Source: Clostridiales bacterium GWD2_32_19
Lineage (GTDB): Bacteria > Bacillota > Clostridia > Lachnospirales > UBA12420
Direction of reading: 5' to 3'
Assembly: GCA_001795385.1 (NCBI GenBank)
Contig: MGOU01000025.1
Location: 1 to 61,075 of the forward strand
DNA length: 61,075 nt
Shown: positions 24,819 to 34,275 of the stretch, piece by piece
Layout: every line of letters starts with the position of its first letter
How positions within the stretch are numbered: position 1 is the first letter of the stretch
Translations under genes and position numbers: made by a program
Notes under the pieces: model-generated
Seen by the model: only the letters and a program-made list of their open reading frames with translations
Database searches by the model: none
Told to the model about the DNA's origin: nothing

Positions 24819-26114
24819 CTATAAACTCCAATATATGAACTCATTTATAATATCACCTTTTTTATAAAATATGTTTTTAGTATCTATTATTATTGCATTA
24901 TTTGCGACAGTTAGTTTTTGTAGTTGTTCTAGTTTTAGATTCAAGTACTCTTTATGGGCTGTGCATATAATAATGGAATTTACATTTGTAACTGTATCTA
25001 TATCTGTTAGCTCCGTGTCATATATTGATTTGACCACTTCTGGTGAAGCATACAGGTCTGAGATGATTACTTCGATATCTTTTTTCTTTAGTTCATCGTA
25101 GATATCTTTTGATCTTGAGTTTCTTAGATCACCTACATTTTCTTTAAATGTAAGCCCCAGAAGCAATACTTTGCTTTTATTTAATTCATGTCCATATTTT
25201 TGTAATAATTCTATCGTTTTCTCTGCAACATATTTTCCAATCGAATCATTTATCTCCCTCACCGACATTAATAAATTAGGAGATATGCCAAGCTCTTTAG
25301 CTTTATAAATAAGATAGTACGGATCCACCCCTATACAATGCCCACCTACAAGCCCAGGCGTGAATTTCAAGAAATTCCATTTTGTTGCTGCGGCCTCTAG
25401 TACTTCATATGTATTTATATCTAACTTATCAAAAATAAGTGCTATTTCATTCATGAATCCAATATTTGTGTCTCTTTGTGCATTTTCAATCACTTTAGCC
25501 GCTTCTGCTACTTTTATCGAAGAGGCTTCATACAAGCCAGCTTTTATAATTCTGCCGTACACTTCTTTGATGATTTTCAAGCTATCTTGGTCTGATGCTG
25601 ACACAATTTTTACAATTTTATCTAAAGTATGGACTTTATCTCCACTATTAATCCTTTCTGGCGAATATCCTACACCAAACTCTTTTTTATACTTTAAATC
25701 TGACATTTTCTCTAGCACTGGCACGCATATGTCTTCCGTAACTCCTGGATATACAGTCGATTCATATACCACAATGTCTCCTATTTTAAGATTTACTCCT
25801 ACTATCTCTGAAGCTTTTATTAAAGGCTCCACATCTGGGATATTCTTTTCGTCTACTGGAGTCGGTACGGTGATAATATAAAAATTAACTTTTTTAAGCT
25901 TGTTTATATCAGATGTAAAATTGATATTTCTTATCCCTTTCAAATGTTTATCACCCACTTCATCTGTACAGTCTTCACCACTTATATATCGTTTTATTTT
26001 ATCTTCATTTAAGTCAAACCCTATAACTTCAAAGCCACTTTCTGCAAAATGTACAGCAAGCGGCAATCCTACATATCCTAAGCCTATAACAGCTATTATA
26101 TGTTTTTTATGCAT
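24819..26114 (-). CDS. Nucleotide sugar 6-dehydrogenase (TviB/WbpO type)
   Basis: 431 residues. NAD-dependent four-electron oxidation of a UDP-hexose or UDP-HexNAc to the uronic acid. The N-terminal NAD motif is VIGLGYVGLPLAVHFAESG, the centre has YESTVYPGVTED and the catalytic Cys is in GLVGGHCIGVDPYYLIYKA (near 265). The C-terminal part has LGLTFKENVGDLRNSR. These motifs favour the UDP-N-acetylhexosamine group over UDP-glucose dehydrogenase. AAAGAGGTG precedes ATG 26114. Last gene of the minus-strand arm. Confidence 0.92.
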   Translation of the reverse strand: MHKKHIIAVIGLGYVGLPLAVHFAESGFEVIGFDLNEDKIKRYISGEDCTDEVGDKHLKGIRNINFTSDINKLKKVNFYIITVPTPVDEKNIPDVEPLIKASEIVGVNLKIGDIVVYESTVYPGVTEDICVPVLEKMSDLKYKKEFGVGYSPERINSGDKVHTLDKIVKIVSASDQDSLKIIKEVYGRIIKAGLYEASSIKVAEAAKVIENAQRDTNIGFMNEIALIFDKLDINTYEVLEAAATKWNFLKFTPGLVGGHCIGVDPYYLIYKAKELGISPNLLMSVREINDSIGKYVAEKTIELLQKYGHELNKSKVLLLGLTFKENVGDLRNSRSKDIYDELKKKDIEVIISDLYASPEVVKSIYDTELTDIDTVTNVNSIIICTAHKEYLNLKLEQLQKLTVANNAIIIDTKNIFYKKGDIINEFIYWSL

Positions 26115-26130
26115 TTTTTATCACCTCTTT

Positions 26131-27213
26131 TCACATTTCTACTAATTCGTCATGCTCCATGATTTGCTTTACACACATCTCATACACATCATACTCTTTA
26201 TAATTTTTATACCACTCTGATGTTTTCTCTATAGCATCATCTATACTCCACTTAGGCATCCATCCTAAAACATGCTTTGCCTTAGAAATATCTAGATTAA
26301 GCAGTTTTGCTTCATGCAATTTGCTCACATTCTCTGGATACGTGATGTGTCCGCTTCCCCAATATTTAATTATCTTCTCTACAATTTCCTGAACAGTTAC
26401 AATATTATCTGATTTTGGTCCAAAATTCCATGCACCAGAGTATTCCACCCCATGTTCCATTAATTTAGCTCCTAAAAGCAAATATCCACTTAAAGGATCG
26501 AGAACGTGTTGCCACGGTCTTATTGCATTTGGATTTCTCACTAATATTTCACGTCCGTTATCTAGTGAATTCACAGTGTCAGGAATTATTCTATCTTTTG
26601 CCCAATCTCCGCCACCAATTACATTGCCAGCCCTTACTGAGGTCAAAACTTTTCCATGTTCATTATATCTATCTACATTAAAAAACGAGTTTCTATAACT
26701 ATCTACAATTAATTCAGCACATGCTTTGCTACAACTGTAAGGATCAATCCCTCCTAATCGTTCATTTTCCCTATAACCCCATAACCATTCTTTATTTTCA
26801 TAACACTTGTCACTTGTAATAATAATTCCAACTTTTGTTTCATCAGTTGACTTTACTGCATCTAGGACATTTACAGTTCCCATTACATTAGTGTCGAAAG
26901 TATATTTAGGCATTTCATACGAGGTTCTCACAATAGGCTGAGCTGCTAGGTGAAATACAATTTCAGGCTTATATTTTTTAAATATATTATCAACCAAATC
27001 AGTATTTCTGATGTCCCCTCTTATGTCCGTTATATGGTCTTTGATTTGAGATAACACGAAATTATCTCGTTCTGAATAAGGATCTAAGCTATATCCTATT
27101 ACATTAGCTCCAAGCTTATGAAGCCAAATTGAAAGCCATGAGCCCTTAAACCCTGTATGTCCTGTCACTAGAACATTTTTACCTTTATACGAATTTTCAA
27201 GTAGCGTGTTCAT
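26131..27213 (-). CDS. rfbG: CDP-glucose 4,6-dehydratase
   Basis: 360 residues. SDR enzyme that turns CDP-glucose into CDP-4-keto-6-deoxyglucose. VTGHTGFKGSWLSIWLHKLG binds NAD; the family-typical TSDKCYENKEWLWGYRENE (near 128-146), DPYSCSKACAELI with YxxxK, and IRPWQHVLDPLSGYL identify the CDP-specific branch. AAGGAGG precedes ATG 27213. It works with rfbF upstream in the same operon (30332-31069). Confidence 0.95.
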   Translation of the reverse strand: MNTLLENSYKGKNVLVTGHTGFKGSWLSIWLHKLGANVIGYSLDPYSERDNFVLSQIKDHITDIRGDIRNTDLVDNIFKKYKPEIVFHLAAQPIVRTSYEMPKYTFDTNVMGTVNVLDAVKSTDETKVGIIITSDKCYENKEWLWGYRENERLGGIDPYSCSKACAELIVDSYRNSFFNVDRYNEHGKVLTSVRAGNVIGGGDWAKDRIIPDTVNSLDNGREILVRNPNAIRPWQHVLDPLSGYLLLGAKLMEHGVEYSGAWNFGPKSDNIVTVQEIVEKIIKYWGSGHITYPENVSKLHEAKLLNLDISKAKHVLGWMPKWSIDDAIEKTSEWYKNYKEYDVYEMCVKQIMEHDELVEM

Positions 27214-27230
27214 TATACAACCTCCTTATT

Positions 27231-28202
27231 TCAAAGATAATGCTTCCTGTTCTCTTTAAACCATTCAACCGTTCTTCTAATGCCTTCTTCAAGTCCAACC
27301 CTTGGGGCCCATCCTAACATAGCTTTAATCTTAGTTATATCTGGCTCAGGATTCCACATTTCATTTTTTCTGTAGGGAATTGCGCCATATTTTGGCTTTT
27401 TATCAGTTTCCATATACTTAAATATTAAATCGATATAATACTTTAATTGATATGAAACACCAGTTCCAATGTTAACAACTTCATTTTTCATTGTATCATT
27501 TAAGGCTGCAAGAATGAGCCCATCTATAATATTTTCAATGTAGCAGTAATCTCTATACTGCTCGCATTTTGTTAGTTCTACATCTTTATTTTCTAGTAAA
27601 GTTACTATTACATCACAGAAAAATTTGTGTCGTTCCTCACCTTCACCAAATATTCCAAAAGGCCTTATGGTTACGATATTTATATCATTATCTCTAGCTA
27701 TTTGGTGAGAAATCATTGTAGCCGCTGCTTTTGTACTACCATAAATATTTAGTGGAGTAAGAAACATGCCTTCATGCATGTTTCTTTTCTTATCTCCATA
27801 CTCGGCAGAGCTCCCAATATTGATGATTTTTTTGCAACCTATGTCCCTAATAGAGTTTAGAATGTTTATAATTCCGGTTATATTAACGTTTACAGCTTTG
27901 ATGTATTCTTTTTTTGCTGAATCAACGCCATAAGCAGCTAAGTTGAATACGTACTCTGGCTTTACTGATTTTACACAATTATTAACCTCCGAAGTATTAA
28001 TTATATCGATATTGTACAAATCAACATTATTAATTTCATCTTTTAATCTCCATGGATTAGAATTATTGCTGAGTATTGAAATATTTGCACCTAAGGTTCT
28101 CAATCTTTTTACAAGATGAGAGCCTACAAAACCGAATCCCCCAGTAATAAGTACATTTTGATTTTTAAAGGAACCAGTACTAAAATTTTCTTCTACATCC
28201 AT
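27231..28202 (-). CDS. NAD-dependent epimerase/reductase of a CDP-sugar
   Basis: 323 residues, extended SDR: ITGGFGFVGSHLVKRL, NIGSSAEYGDKKRNMHEG, YGSTKAAATMI (YxxxK), and the C-terminal LGWAPRVGLEEGIRRTVEWF. Located between the CDP-glucose dehydratase and a glycosyltransferase, it most likely reduces or epimerises CDP-4-keto-6-deoxyglucose (RfbJ-like role). No RfbH-type dehydrase is present, so a 3,6-dideoxysugar is not expected. The start is ATG 28202 behind GAGGAGG; its first 23 bases overlap the end of the upstream gene. Confidence 0.88.
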   Translation of the reverse strand: MDVEENFSTGSFKNQNVLITGGFGFVGSHLVKRLRTLGANISILSNNSNPWRLKDEINNVDLYNIDIINTSEVNNCVKSVKPEYVFNLAAYGVDSAKKEYIKAVNVNITGIINILNSIRDIGCKKIINIGSSAEYGDKKRNMHEGMFLTPLNIYGSTKAAATMISHQIARDNDINIVTIRPFGIFGEGEERHKFFCDVIVTLLENKDVELTKCEQYRDYCYIENIIDGLILAALNDTMKNEVVNIGTGVSYQLKYYIDLIFKYMETDKKPKYGAIPYRKNEMWNPEPDITKIKAMLGWAPRVGLEEGIRRTVEWFKENRKHYL

Positions 28203-30318
28203 AATCAACCTCCTCGCTCTGCAAAAATTTAGAATTAAAATAATTTACAACTTTATTTATATCATTATTACTATAAAATTCTTCTATATAACTTCCTACA
28301 TATGGCTTCAACTTTTGGGTTGTATCTCTTACAGCATTAATGTATGGAATGTAAATATTGTTTATTATGTTACCATTAAATGTTAGCGGTCTTAGCTTCC
28401 ATAAATCATACTCATTTTCATTGTAAAATACCATACTTCCAAAATGATAAAATATCAGCTCATCATTTTCCACATATACTTTATCATTTATTTTTTCTAT
28501 TTTATAATCATTATTAAAAACAACATTCCATGGAGCAGCATTAATGCCTAAATTATTCTCTATTTTGATTCCTATAAATTTCATTGGTATCTCGTCTAGA
28601 TATTTTTGATCGCCCCATCTTTCAAACTCTGGCTGTGGGTCGTCGAAGCACCATTCGATACATTTTTTTCTCCACCAGTCAAGTACTCTGAAAGATTCCG
28701 CTTCTTTTTTAAAACCAATGAAACCTGCCTGAAAACCTCCATGTACCCTTTCAAGTTCAGAAGCACCTCTTTGTCTACATATATAAATATAATAGCCCTT
28801 CCAATTTTCAAAAATAGTCTTTGGATCATCAAAGAAAAACAAGTCAGCATCACAATAAATAACACCATCTATATCAAAATTCTTAAGTATATAATCCACT
28901 AAAGGCGCTTTCAACGTCCAGCAAAATTCATTCATATCCCTTTTTTCTTTAACTGCCCTTATCTCATCATCTTCTATATCCTGTAGTGGAATTAGGGTAA
29001 CATTTTCAAGCTCCATATTCGAGAGCGTACTATAACTTATATCATCGACACAACACATCCAAAAATGAAACTTTTCTGTGTTCTTTTTCATAGAATAGTA
29101 AAGCGTTAATCCTCTTATTAAATACTCTTTACTAACTATAGTGCAAAAACAGTAAGAATCGTCTTCTATGTCTACTCTATATTTTGGTAATAGGTATTTA
29201 TAATAAGTCTTTGCTTCAGTCACATCAGTTTTACTATATAAAAAATTCATGCTAGATTTCATTTTGTCTATACATTCTCTAATTGCAGTCAGATAAGGTA
29301 GATAAATCTTATTTTTTATAATACTTTGTATTGGTATATAATTAAAATTCCATAAGTCAAATTCTGAATCATTAAATATATTAATACATGCAAAGTGAAA
29401 TGCTACTAACTTGTGATTTTCTATATACATACAACTGTCTTTTTCATAAATATTATAATAATTATTATATACCAAATTCCATGGGGCAGCATCTACACCC
29501 AAATTTTCGCTAATTTTCACCCCTTCAAACATAAGAGGAAATTCGTCTATATACTTTTGATCCCCAAACCTATTATTATCAGTATCCGGAGTTCCCGAAC
29601 ACCACTCAAGGCATTTGCTTCTCCAAAAAGTTAAACATTTTCTAGCATTCTCATCATTTTTAAAACCTATTAATCCTGCTTGGTATTTCCCATACATATT
29701 TTCAACCCACTCTAAGTCTCTTTGTGGGCATAGAAAGATTGAGTAGCCTTCCCATTCATGGTAAATTTGGGAAGGATCAGAAAAGAAATATATATCTGAG
29801 TCACAATATATACAATCATTTACTCCATAGTTATCCAAAACATACTGAATTAATGGAGCTTTTAAAGTCCAACAATATTCATTTGTTTTTCTATCACCTT
29901 TAACTTTTAAAAGAGCCCTATCCTCTATCTTATCTAGTGTAATAATCTCTACACTATCTAACTCCATACCTGATAAACTCACATATGCTATCTCATCTAT
30001 GCAACATATCCATAACTTAAAGCTATCGCTATTCTTTTGTAGTGATTGGTGAAATGCCAATACCTTAAACAAGTATTCCTTGCCGACAATTGTACAAAAA
30101 TGGTGAAGAGCAGGATCCTTTGATACTTGCTCTTGTTCCAAATTTCTACTAAACTCCTGCGTTTCTACCCCGTCAAGTATATGTTTAGATTCATTGTTTT
30201 CATATGTAAAATATAGTTGTACATCCGAAGCTAGATCTTCCTTTATATCTGTTTCCTCATCCGTAAATATATTTTTTATATAATTTGCCACCTTAGTTAT
30301 AAAATTTTCTCGAGACAC
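28180..30318 (-). CDS. Tandem-duplicated GT-A nucleotide-diphospho-sugar transferase
   Basis: 712 residues with two homologous halves. Copy 1 (about 75-360) has CTIVGKEYLFKVLAFHQSL, WTLKAPLIQYVL, DSDIYFFSD and RFGDQKYIDEFPL. Copy 2 (about 390-690) has CTIVSKEYLIRGLTLYYSM, WTLKAPLVDYIL, DADLFFFDD and RWGDQKYLDEIPM. Both keep the DxD metal/nucleotide motif, so both may be active. A ~70-residue acidic N-terminal region precedes them. The likely role is sequential transfer of two sugars. The start is GTG 30318, with GAGGAGG 8 nt upstream; another GTG at 30327 touches the site. Confidence 0.85.
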   Translation of the reverse strand: MSRENFITKVANYIKNIFTDEETDIKEDLASDVQLYFTYENNESKHILDGVETQEFSRNLEQEQVSKDPALHHFCTIVGKEYLFKVLAFHQSLQKNSDSFKLWICCIDEIAYVSLSGMELDSVEIITLDKIEDRALLKVKGDRKTNEYCWTLKAPLIQYVLDNYGVNDCIYCDSDIYFFSDPSQIYHEWEGYSIFLCPQRDLEWVENMYGKYQAGLIGFKNDENARKCLTFWRSKCLEWCSGTPDTDNNRFGDQKYIDEFPLMFEGVKISENLGVDAAPWNLVYNNYYNIYEKDSCMYIENHKLVAFHFACINIFNDSEFDLWNFNYIPIQSIIKNKIYLPYLTAIRECIDKMKSSMNFLYSKTDVTEAKTYYKYLLPKYRVDIEDDSYCFCTIVSKEYLIRGLTLYYSMKKNTEKFHFWMCCVDDISYSTLSNMELENVTLIPLQDIEDDEIRAVKEKRDMNEFCWTLKAPLVDYILKNFDIDGVIYCDADLFFFDDPKTIFENWKGYYIYICRQRGASELERVHGGFQAGFIGFKKEAESFRVLDWWRKKCIEWCFDDPQPEFERWGDQKYLDEIPMKFIGIKIENNLGINAAPWNVVFNNDYKIEKINDKVYVENDELIFYHFGSMVFYNENEYDLWKLRPLTFNGNIINNIYIPYINAVRDTTQKLKPYVGSYIEEFYSNNDINKVVNYFNSKFLQSEEVDYGCRRKF

Positions 30319-30331
30319 CTCTATCACCTCC

Positions 30332-31069
30332 TCACATATTCCATTTTTGGTTTGCCTCTATTAAATCTTTATACGTATCTATTGCCATCCATATCCCTTT
30401 ATGCTCATATACCGCTAGCTCTCCATCATTTGCAAGTCTACTGAGCGGCTCGTTTTCCCATATACATTCATCATCTTCACTTAAATAATCAAAAACTTTC
30501 TTGTCTAGTACAAAGAATCCTCCATTTATCAATCCGTCAAGTGACGTTTTTTCATTGAATGACTCTGCTATACCATCTTTGACACTTAAAACTCCATACT
30601 GCGTTTTCCTTTCAACTCCTGTGACAGTAGCAATATTCCCTTTATACATATGAAAATTAATTAAATCATCAATATCTATGTCAGCAAGGCCATCACCATA
30701 GGTCAGCATAAAAGTATCCTCTTTTATGTATTTCTCAATTTTTTTAATTCTTCCACCTGTCATTGTTTCAAGCCCAGTATTTACAAATGTTATATTCCAT
30801 TTTTCATGTTCTTCAAGAAGTTCTATCCTATTTTCACTACCTATTTTCATAAAATCATGATTCATCCAATCATAATGCATGAAATATTCTTTTATTTTAT
30901 CTCCTTTATATCCTAGCGGAAGGATAAACTCATTAAAACCAAATTTACTATAAATTTTCATTATGTGCCATATAAGTGGTTTTTCATTTACTAAAGCCAA
31001 CGGTTTTGGAATATCCTCGTTTGTTTTTAATCTAGTTCCTTTTCCACCACACAAAATTACTACCTGCAT
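30332..31069 (-). CDS. rfbF: Glucose-1-phosphate cytidylyltransferase
   Basis: 245 residues. Makes CDP-glucose from CTP and glucose 1-phosphate, the first step of the CDP branch. VILCGGKGTRLKTNEDIPKP, FILPLGYKGDKIKEYF, VNTGLETMTGGRIKKIEKYI and MLTYGDGLADIDI are the family landmarks. The start is ATG 31069, with AAAGGAGG 7 nt upstream. An earlier in-frame ATG has no site and lies in the preceding gene. It follows the GT2 gene with 4 nt between. Confidence 0.95.
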   Translation of the reverse strand: MQVVILCGGKGTRLKTNEDIPKPLALVNEKPLIWHIMKIYSKFGFNEFILPLGYKGDKIKEYFMHYDWMNHDFMKIGSENRIELLEEHEKWNITFVNTGLETMTGGRIKKIEKYIKEDTFMLTYGDGLADIDIDDLINFHMYKGNIATVTGVERKTQYGVLSVKDGIAESFNEKTSLDGLINGGFFVLDKKVFDYLSEDDECIWENEPLSRLANDGELAVYEHKGIWMAIDTYKDLIEANQKWNM

Positions 31070-31073
31070 ATTT

Positions 31074-32027
31074 TTACCTCCTTTCGTTAATCTTGTTTTG
31101 AAGTTCTTTATATTTTTCACCTAGATAGGGATGTTTTCTAATATCTGTTACTTTATCATTTTCAGATCCACATTTTGAATATTCTCTATATACTTCAAAA
31201 AGCATACTATCCATATTTTCCTCTGATATCGTGAAGTTATCAAGGATATAATTTTTTAAACAAAATAAGTCCTCATAATAAAAACTACTTCTGCGATACT
31301 TTGCTATTATACTTTCGTTATGTCGCCTGTGGCAATTAAGAACCGTAGAACAGTAGCATATTTTGCCTTCCCTTAGAGCATACACATACATAATCCAGTC
31401 ATAGAAAACCTTAAATTGTTTCATATATTTTTCAACACCTTTAAGTGCATTTTTCTTGAAGACAACAGAACTGATATTGTAAACAGTGTTTTTTATACAT
31501 AGACTATTTTCAACAAAACTCTTACCATCTGCGCAAAAATCATCGGGAAGTTCTTTTTCGTCACTATAGTAATGTGCCAATTTATTATTACGTTCATCCA
31601 CAGGAATTGACTTGCAAAAATATACATTAGTCGTATCATCTTTATACATTTTTTTTATATTTTCTAAAAACTTATCACTGCAATAATCATCTTGTTCAGC
31701 AATCCAAACAAAATCACCTTTAGATTCATTTATCCCCCTAATAATCTGCCTTGCACAACCTTCATTACACCAATTTGCAATTATCCGGTATTTTATTTTA
31801 CTAGATTTTAATATTTTTTTTGCCAATTTTAAGCTCTTATCAGTCGATGCATCGTCTAGAAAAACTATCTCATCTGGCTTGCTTGTCTGATTAATTATAC
31901 TGCTAATCCTGTCCCTCAAATATCTTTCGCCATTATAGCACAGTACAACAGCACTTACTTTCATTTGTGCATCTTCGGCATTTTTAAAACCAATTTTTTC
32001 TAAAAAACTATTTATTATACTAATCAC
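31074..32027 (-). CDS. Family 2 glycosyltransferase
   Basis: 317 residues. GT-A fold: SAVVLCYNGERYLRDRISSI, VFLDDASTDKSLKLAKKI, NEGCARQIIRGINESKGDF and the metal-binding region VWIAEQDDYCSDKFLENI. The remaining ~150 residues form the acceptor part. The start is GTG 32027 behind AAGGAGGTG; an overlapping ATG at 32031-32029 is followed at once by a stop and cannot be used. It is the promoter-proximal gene of the minus arm, divergent from the propeller gene. Confidence 0.9.
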   Translation of the reverse strand: MISIINSFLEKIGFKNAEDAQMKVSAVVLCYNGERYLRDRISSIINQTSKPDEIVFLDDASTDKSLKLAKKILKSSKIKYRIIANWCNEGCARQIIRGINESKGDFVWIAEQDDYCSDKFLENIKKMYKDDTTNVYFCKSIPVDERNNKLAHYYSDEKELPDDFCADGKSFVENSLCIKNTVYNISSVVFKKNALKGVEKYMKQFKVFYDWIMYVYALREGKICYCSTVLNCHRRHNESIIAKYRRSSFYYEDLFCLKNYILDNFTISEENMDSMLFEVYREYSKCGSENDKVTDIRKHPYLGEKYKELQNKINERR

Positions 32028-32172
32028 ATGTTCACCTCCTTAAGTATATAATTTCTAGTACTTATAATCCTATCTATACTAATTATATGTACAAGTTTGC
32101 CTTATTGTTACCTTAATAGATCATTCTTGTTCTAAAACAGCTTGTCACAAATAGGAAATGTCTACATATATA

Positions 32173-32206
32173 ATATTATACTAGTGTATATCAACTGGTA
32201 TAATAT
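32173..32206 (+). promoter_or_regulatory. 13-bp inverted repeat covering the -10 box of the propeller gene
   Basis: ATATTATACTAGT (32173-32185) and ACTGGTATAATAT (32194-32206) are inverted copies with one mismatch and an 8-nt centre. The right arm contains TATAAT (32199-32204), a probable -10 box 24 nt before ATG 32228. The layout suggests an operator controlling this gene. Confidence 0.5.
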
Positions 32207-32227
32207 AAATTAAAGGAGTGATTCACT

Positions 32228-34213
32228 ATGGCAGAGCCATATATACCCTATGCTATACTGGCAAACGAAAGTGACTGTAGTCTTTACCTTATTGATTTAA
32301 ACGACTACACTGTTTTTTATAACCTTGAACTCCCTTACAATCCTGTCGGTATAGATATAGCACGTAAAAGTTCGGGTACACTTTCCCTGAAAGATAGTAT
32401 GATTGCTATTATAAGCAGTCGGGCAAATAAAAAATTTATGACTGTAGATTTGGGATTACGTACGCCTATCCTTAAAGATACAGAAGATGTTAATTTTCCA
32501 ATCACATCCATACGAAATGTAAATTTTCTTTATAATCCAACGCAAGTTCGTGCTGTTGGAGTTGGTACAATTAACGACCCAGGTATTGCAAGTTATACAA
32601 TCTCTGTAAGAAACACTATATACACAGACTCCATTCCAGGGCAATGCGTTTTTCTAAGTCTAAATGAAGATGAATATCATCGGTTATATTTTTTTGTAAC
32701 AGATTATACATCAAAGACACTTACTCTTTTTTGGTTGCACCAAAATGGAATTATCGAAAAAGACCATGTAGTCGACACATACACAGAACATCCTGTTTAT
32801 GTGGACCTTGCTTATGGTTGTATATTTGTTCTAACTGAAGAAGGAACTCTCTATGGCTATAAATATAATGGGTCAGGAAATATAAGTCTAGTAACGCAGA
32901 CAACTACTAATAATATCGCTCATTCATTTACCCAAAATAGTAGTGTGCAGGCTATCTACATTTTATCAGAGCACACCATAGAAGCATTTGAGTTTAACTC
33001 GAGTACATATCAATTAACCAAAGTTAACTCTTTCGAGCACGGAAGCACAGTTAATGTTCCCATCGGTATAAGAGGTATCGCTTTCAGTAATCCAGCTCAG
33101 AAGCTGGTGGTAAGCCTTGCGCCTTATGCTAAGGTGTTCGATTCAAATGGAGTACTTCTAAAAGAGTTGGATAATATTGAAGGTGAAACAAAAGGTATTG
33201 CTATATTTGAAAAGCAGGGAATTATTGAGCCAAACGAGATTTTACTTGCTACTTCCAGTGATGATACATTGTACAAAATAGATACAAATACCTTTGATGT
33301 TCTATCAACAACCGCTCTTAAAGAACACCTTTATCCCCCTCTAAATGCTACAAGTATAGCAGTACCGGAAAACGGAACGACCTGTGTAGTTATGGGTGAA
33401 AAAGGATGGTATACAAAAGTTTTTATTGGTGCAGAACAGCCATACATTACTTTCCACTTTATGTCTTATGTTAGTGCACATAGCGTTAAATACGGCAAAT
33501 ACGCTTTACTTGCTAGTGGTGGATATAATGAAAATGACGGTATCGACTGGATAGATGGATATAGCCACGTATATGCGGATGTACAAGGTGTTGAAGAATG
33601 CAATCTTATTTATGGGATATTTTATAAGACTAATCGTATAAAAGCGTATGGCGTTTACTATAAAGGTAACATTGGAAGTGTGTATGTAGGTGAAATACAG
33701 AACAAAAAAATACCTGCCGAAATTATGGTAAGTGACTCCCCAATAAATATAACCTTGACTCCTGATGAAAATTTTCTGTTAGTAGCATGTTACACTAGTA
33801 ACAAAGTAGACATTGTTGATATAAGCAATATTGAAAATGTATGCATTCCAATGTACTATATCCCTTGTCCACCAGAACATAAATATTTCGGTGTTGCCCA
33901 CTCTGTACTAACCAATGAAAAGCCGCAAACAATATTATATAGTAAAGTAAAAGACAAAGTATTTGTTTTAACAAAAGATTTTGTGGAAATTTATACGTTT
34001 GATTCCGTGGCAAAGACTTTAAATAAAGTATTTGAATTTATGCATTATCAAATTATTAACCCAATATATGGCGTAAACCAGATGACTATATCTAAAGATG
34101 GTAATCGCACATATATATTAGGAAGTGGTGTCATTAGCGTATTTGACACTAACAATGGTCAATATATTAGAAATATAACAGGTATCGACTTTACAAGTAT
34201 TTTTATATATTAA
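32228..34213 (+). CDS. Large beta-propeller (YVTN/WD-like) protein
   Basis: 661 residues without a signal peptide or membrane segment. The sequence is a series of four-stranded beta repeats, with motifs such as LYLIDLNDYTVFYNLELPYN, DTLYKIDTNTFDVLSTTAL and KVDIVDISNIENVCIPMYY. This suggests one or two propellers of about seven blades each (inference). The last ~200 residues include KDKVFVLTKDFVEIYTFD. No catalytic residues are evident, so binding or scaffolding is likely. AAAGGAG precedes ATG 32228. It is transcribed alone from the centre of the glycan locus, with a possible operator and a perfect palindromic terminator. Confidence 0.75.
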   Translation: MAEPYIPYAILANESDCSLYLIDLNDYTVFYNLELPYNPVGIDIARKSSGTLSLKDSMIAIISSRANKKFMTVDLGLRTPILKDTEDVNFPITSIRNVNFLYNPTQVRAVGVGTINDPGIASYTISVRNTIYTDSIPGQCVFLSLNEDEYHRLYFFVTDYTSKTLTLFWLHQNGIIEKDHVVDTYTEHPVYVDLAYGCIFVLTEEGTLYGYKYNGSGNISLVTQTTTNNIAHSFTQNSSVQAIYILSEHTIEAFEFNSSTYQLTKVNSFEHGSTVNVPIGIRGIAFSNPAQKLVVSLAPYAKVFDSNGVLLKELDNIEGETKGIAIFEKQGIIEPNEILLATSSDDTLYKIDTNTFDVLSTTALKEHLYPPLNATSIAVPENGTTCVVMGEKGWYTKVFIGAEQPYITFHFMSYVSAHSVKYGKYALLASGGYNENDGIDWIDGYSHVYADVQGVEECNLIYGIFYKTNRIKAYGVYYKGNIGSVYVGEIQNKKIPAEIMVSDSPINITLTPDENFLLVACYTSNKVDIVDISNIENVCIPMYYIPCPPEHKYFGVAHSVLTNEKPQTILYSKVKDKVFVLTKDFVEIYTFDSVAKTLNKVFEFMHYQIINPIYGVNQMTISKDGNRTYILGSGVISVFDTNNGQYIRNITGIDFTSIFIY

Positions 34214-34235
34214 CAAACAAATATTAATATAACAC

Positions 34236-34275
34236 AAACGTGACAGGCTTGCCAATTGGCAAGCCTGTCACGTTT
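34236..34275. terminator. Perfect 40-bp palindrome, bidirectional terminator
   Basis: Two exact 20-bp arms with no loop (AAACGTGACAGGCTTGCCAA and its reverse complement). It lies between the convergent propeller gene and a GT4 gene and includes the first base of the GT4 stop codon (34274-34276). Confidence 0.8.

Noticed and set aside
25360-25881. 173-codon frame opposite the nucleotide sugar dehydrogenase
   Set aside because: Codon pattern is the mirror of a real, motif-containing gene; no start site.
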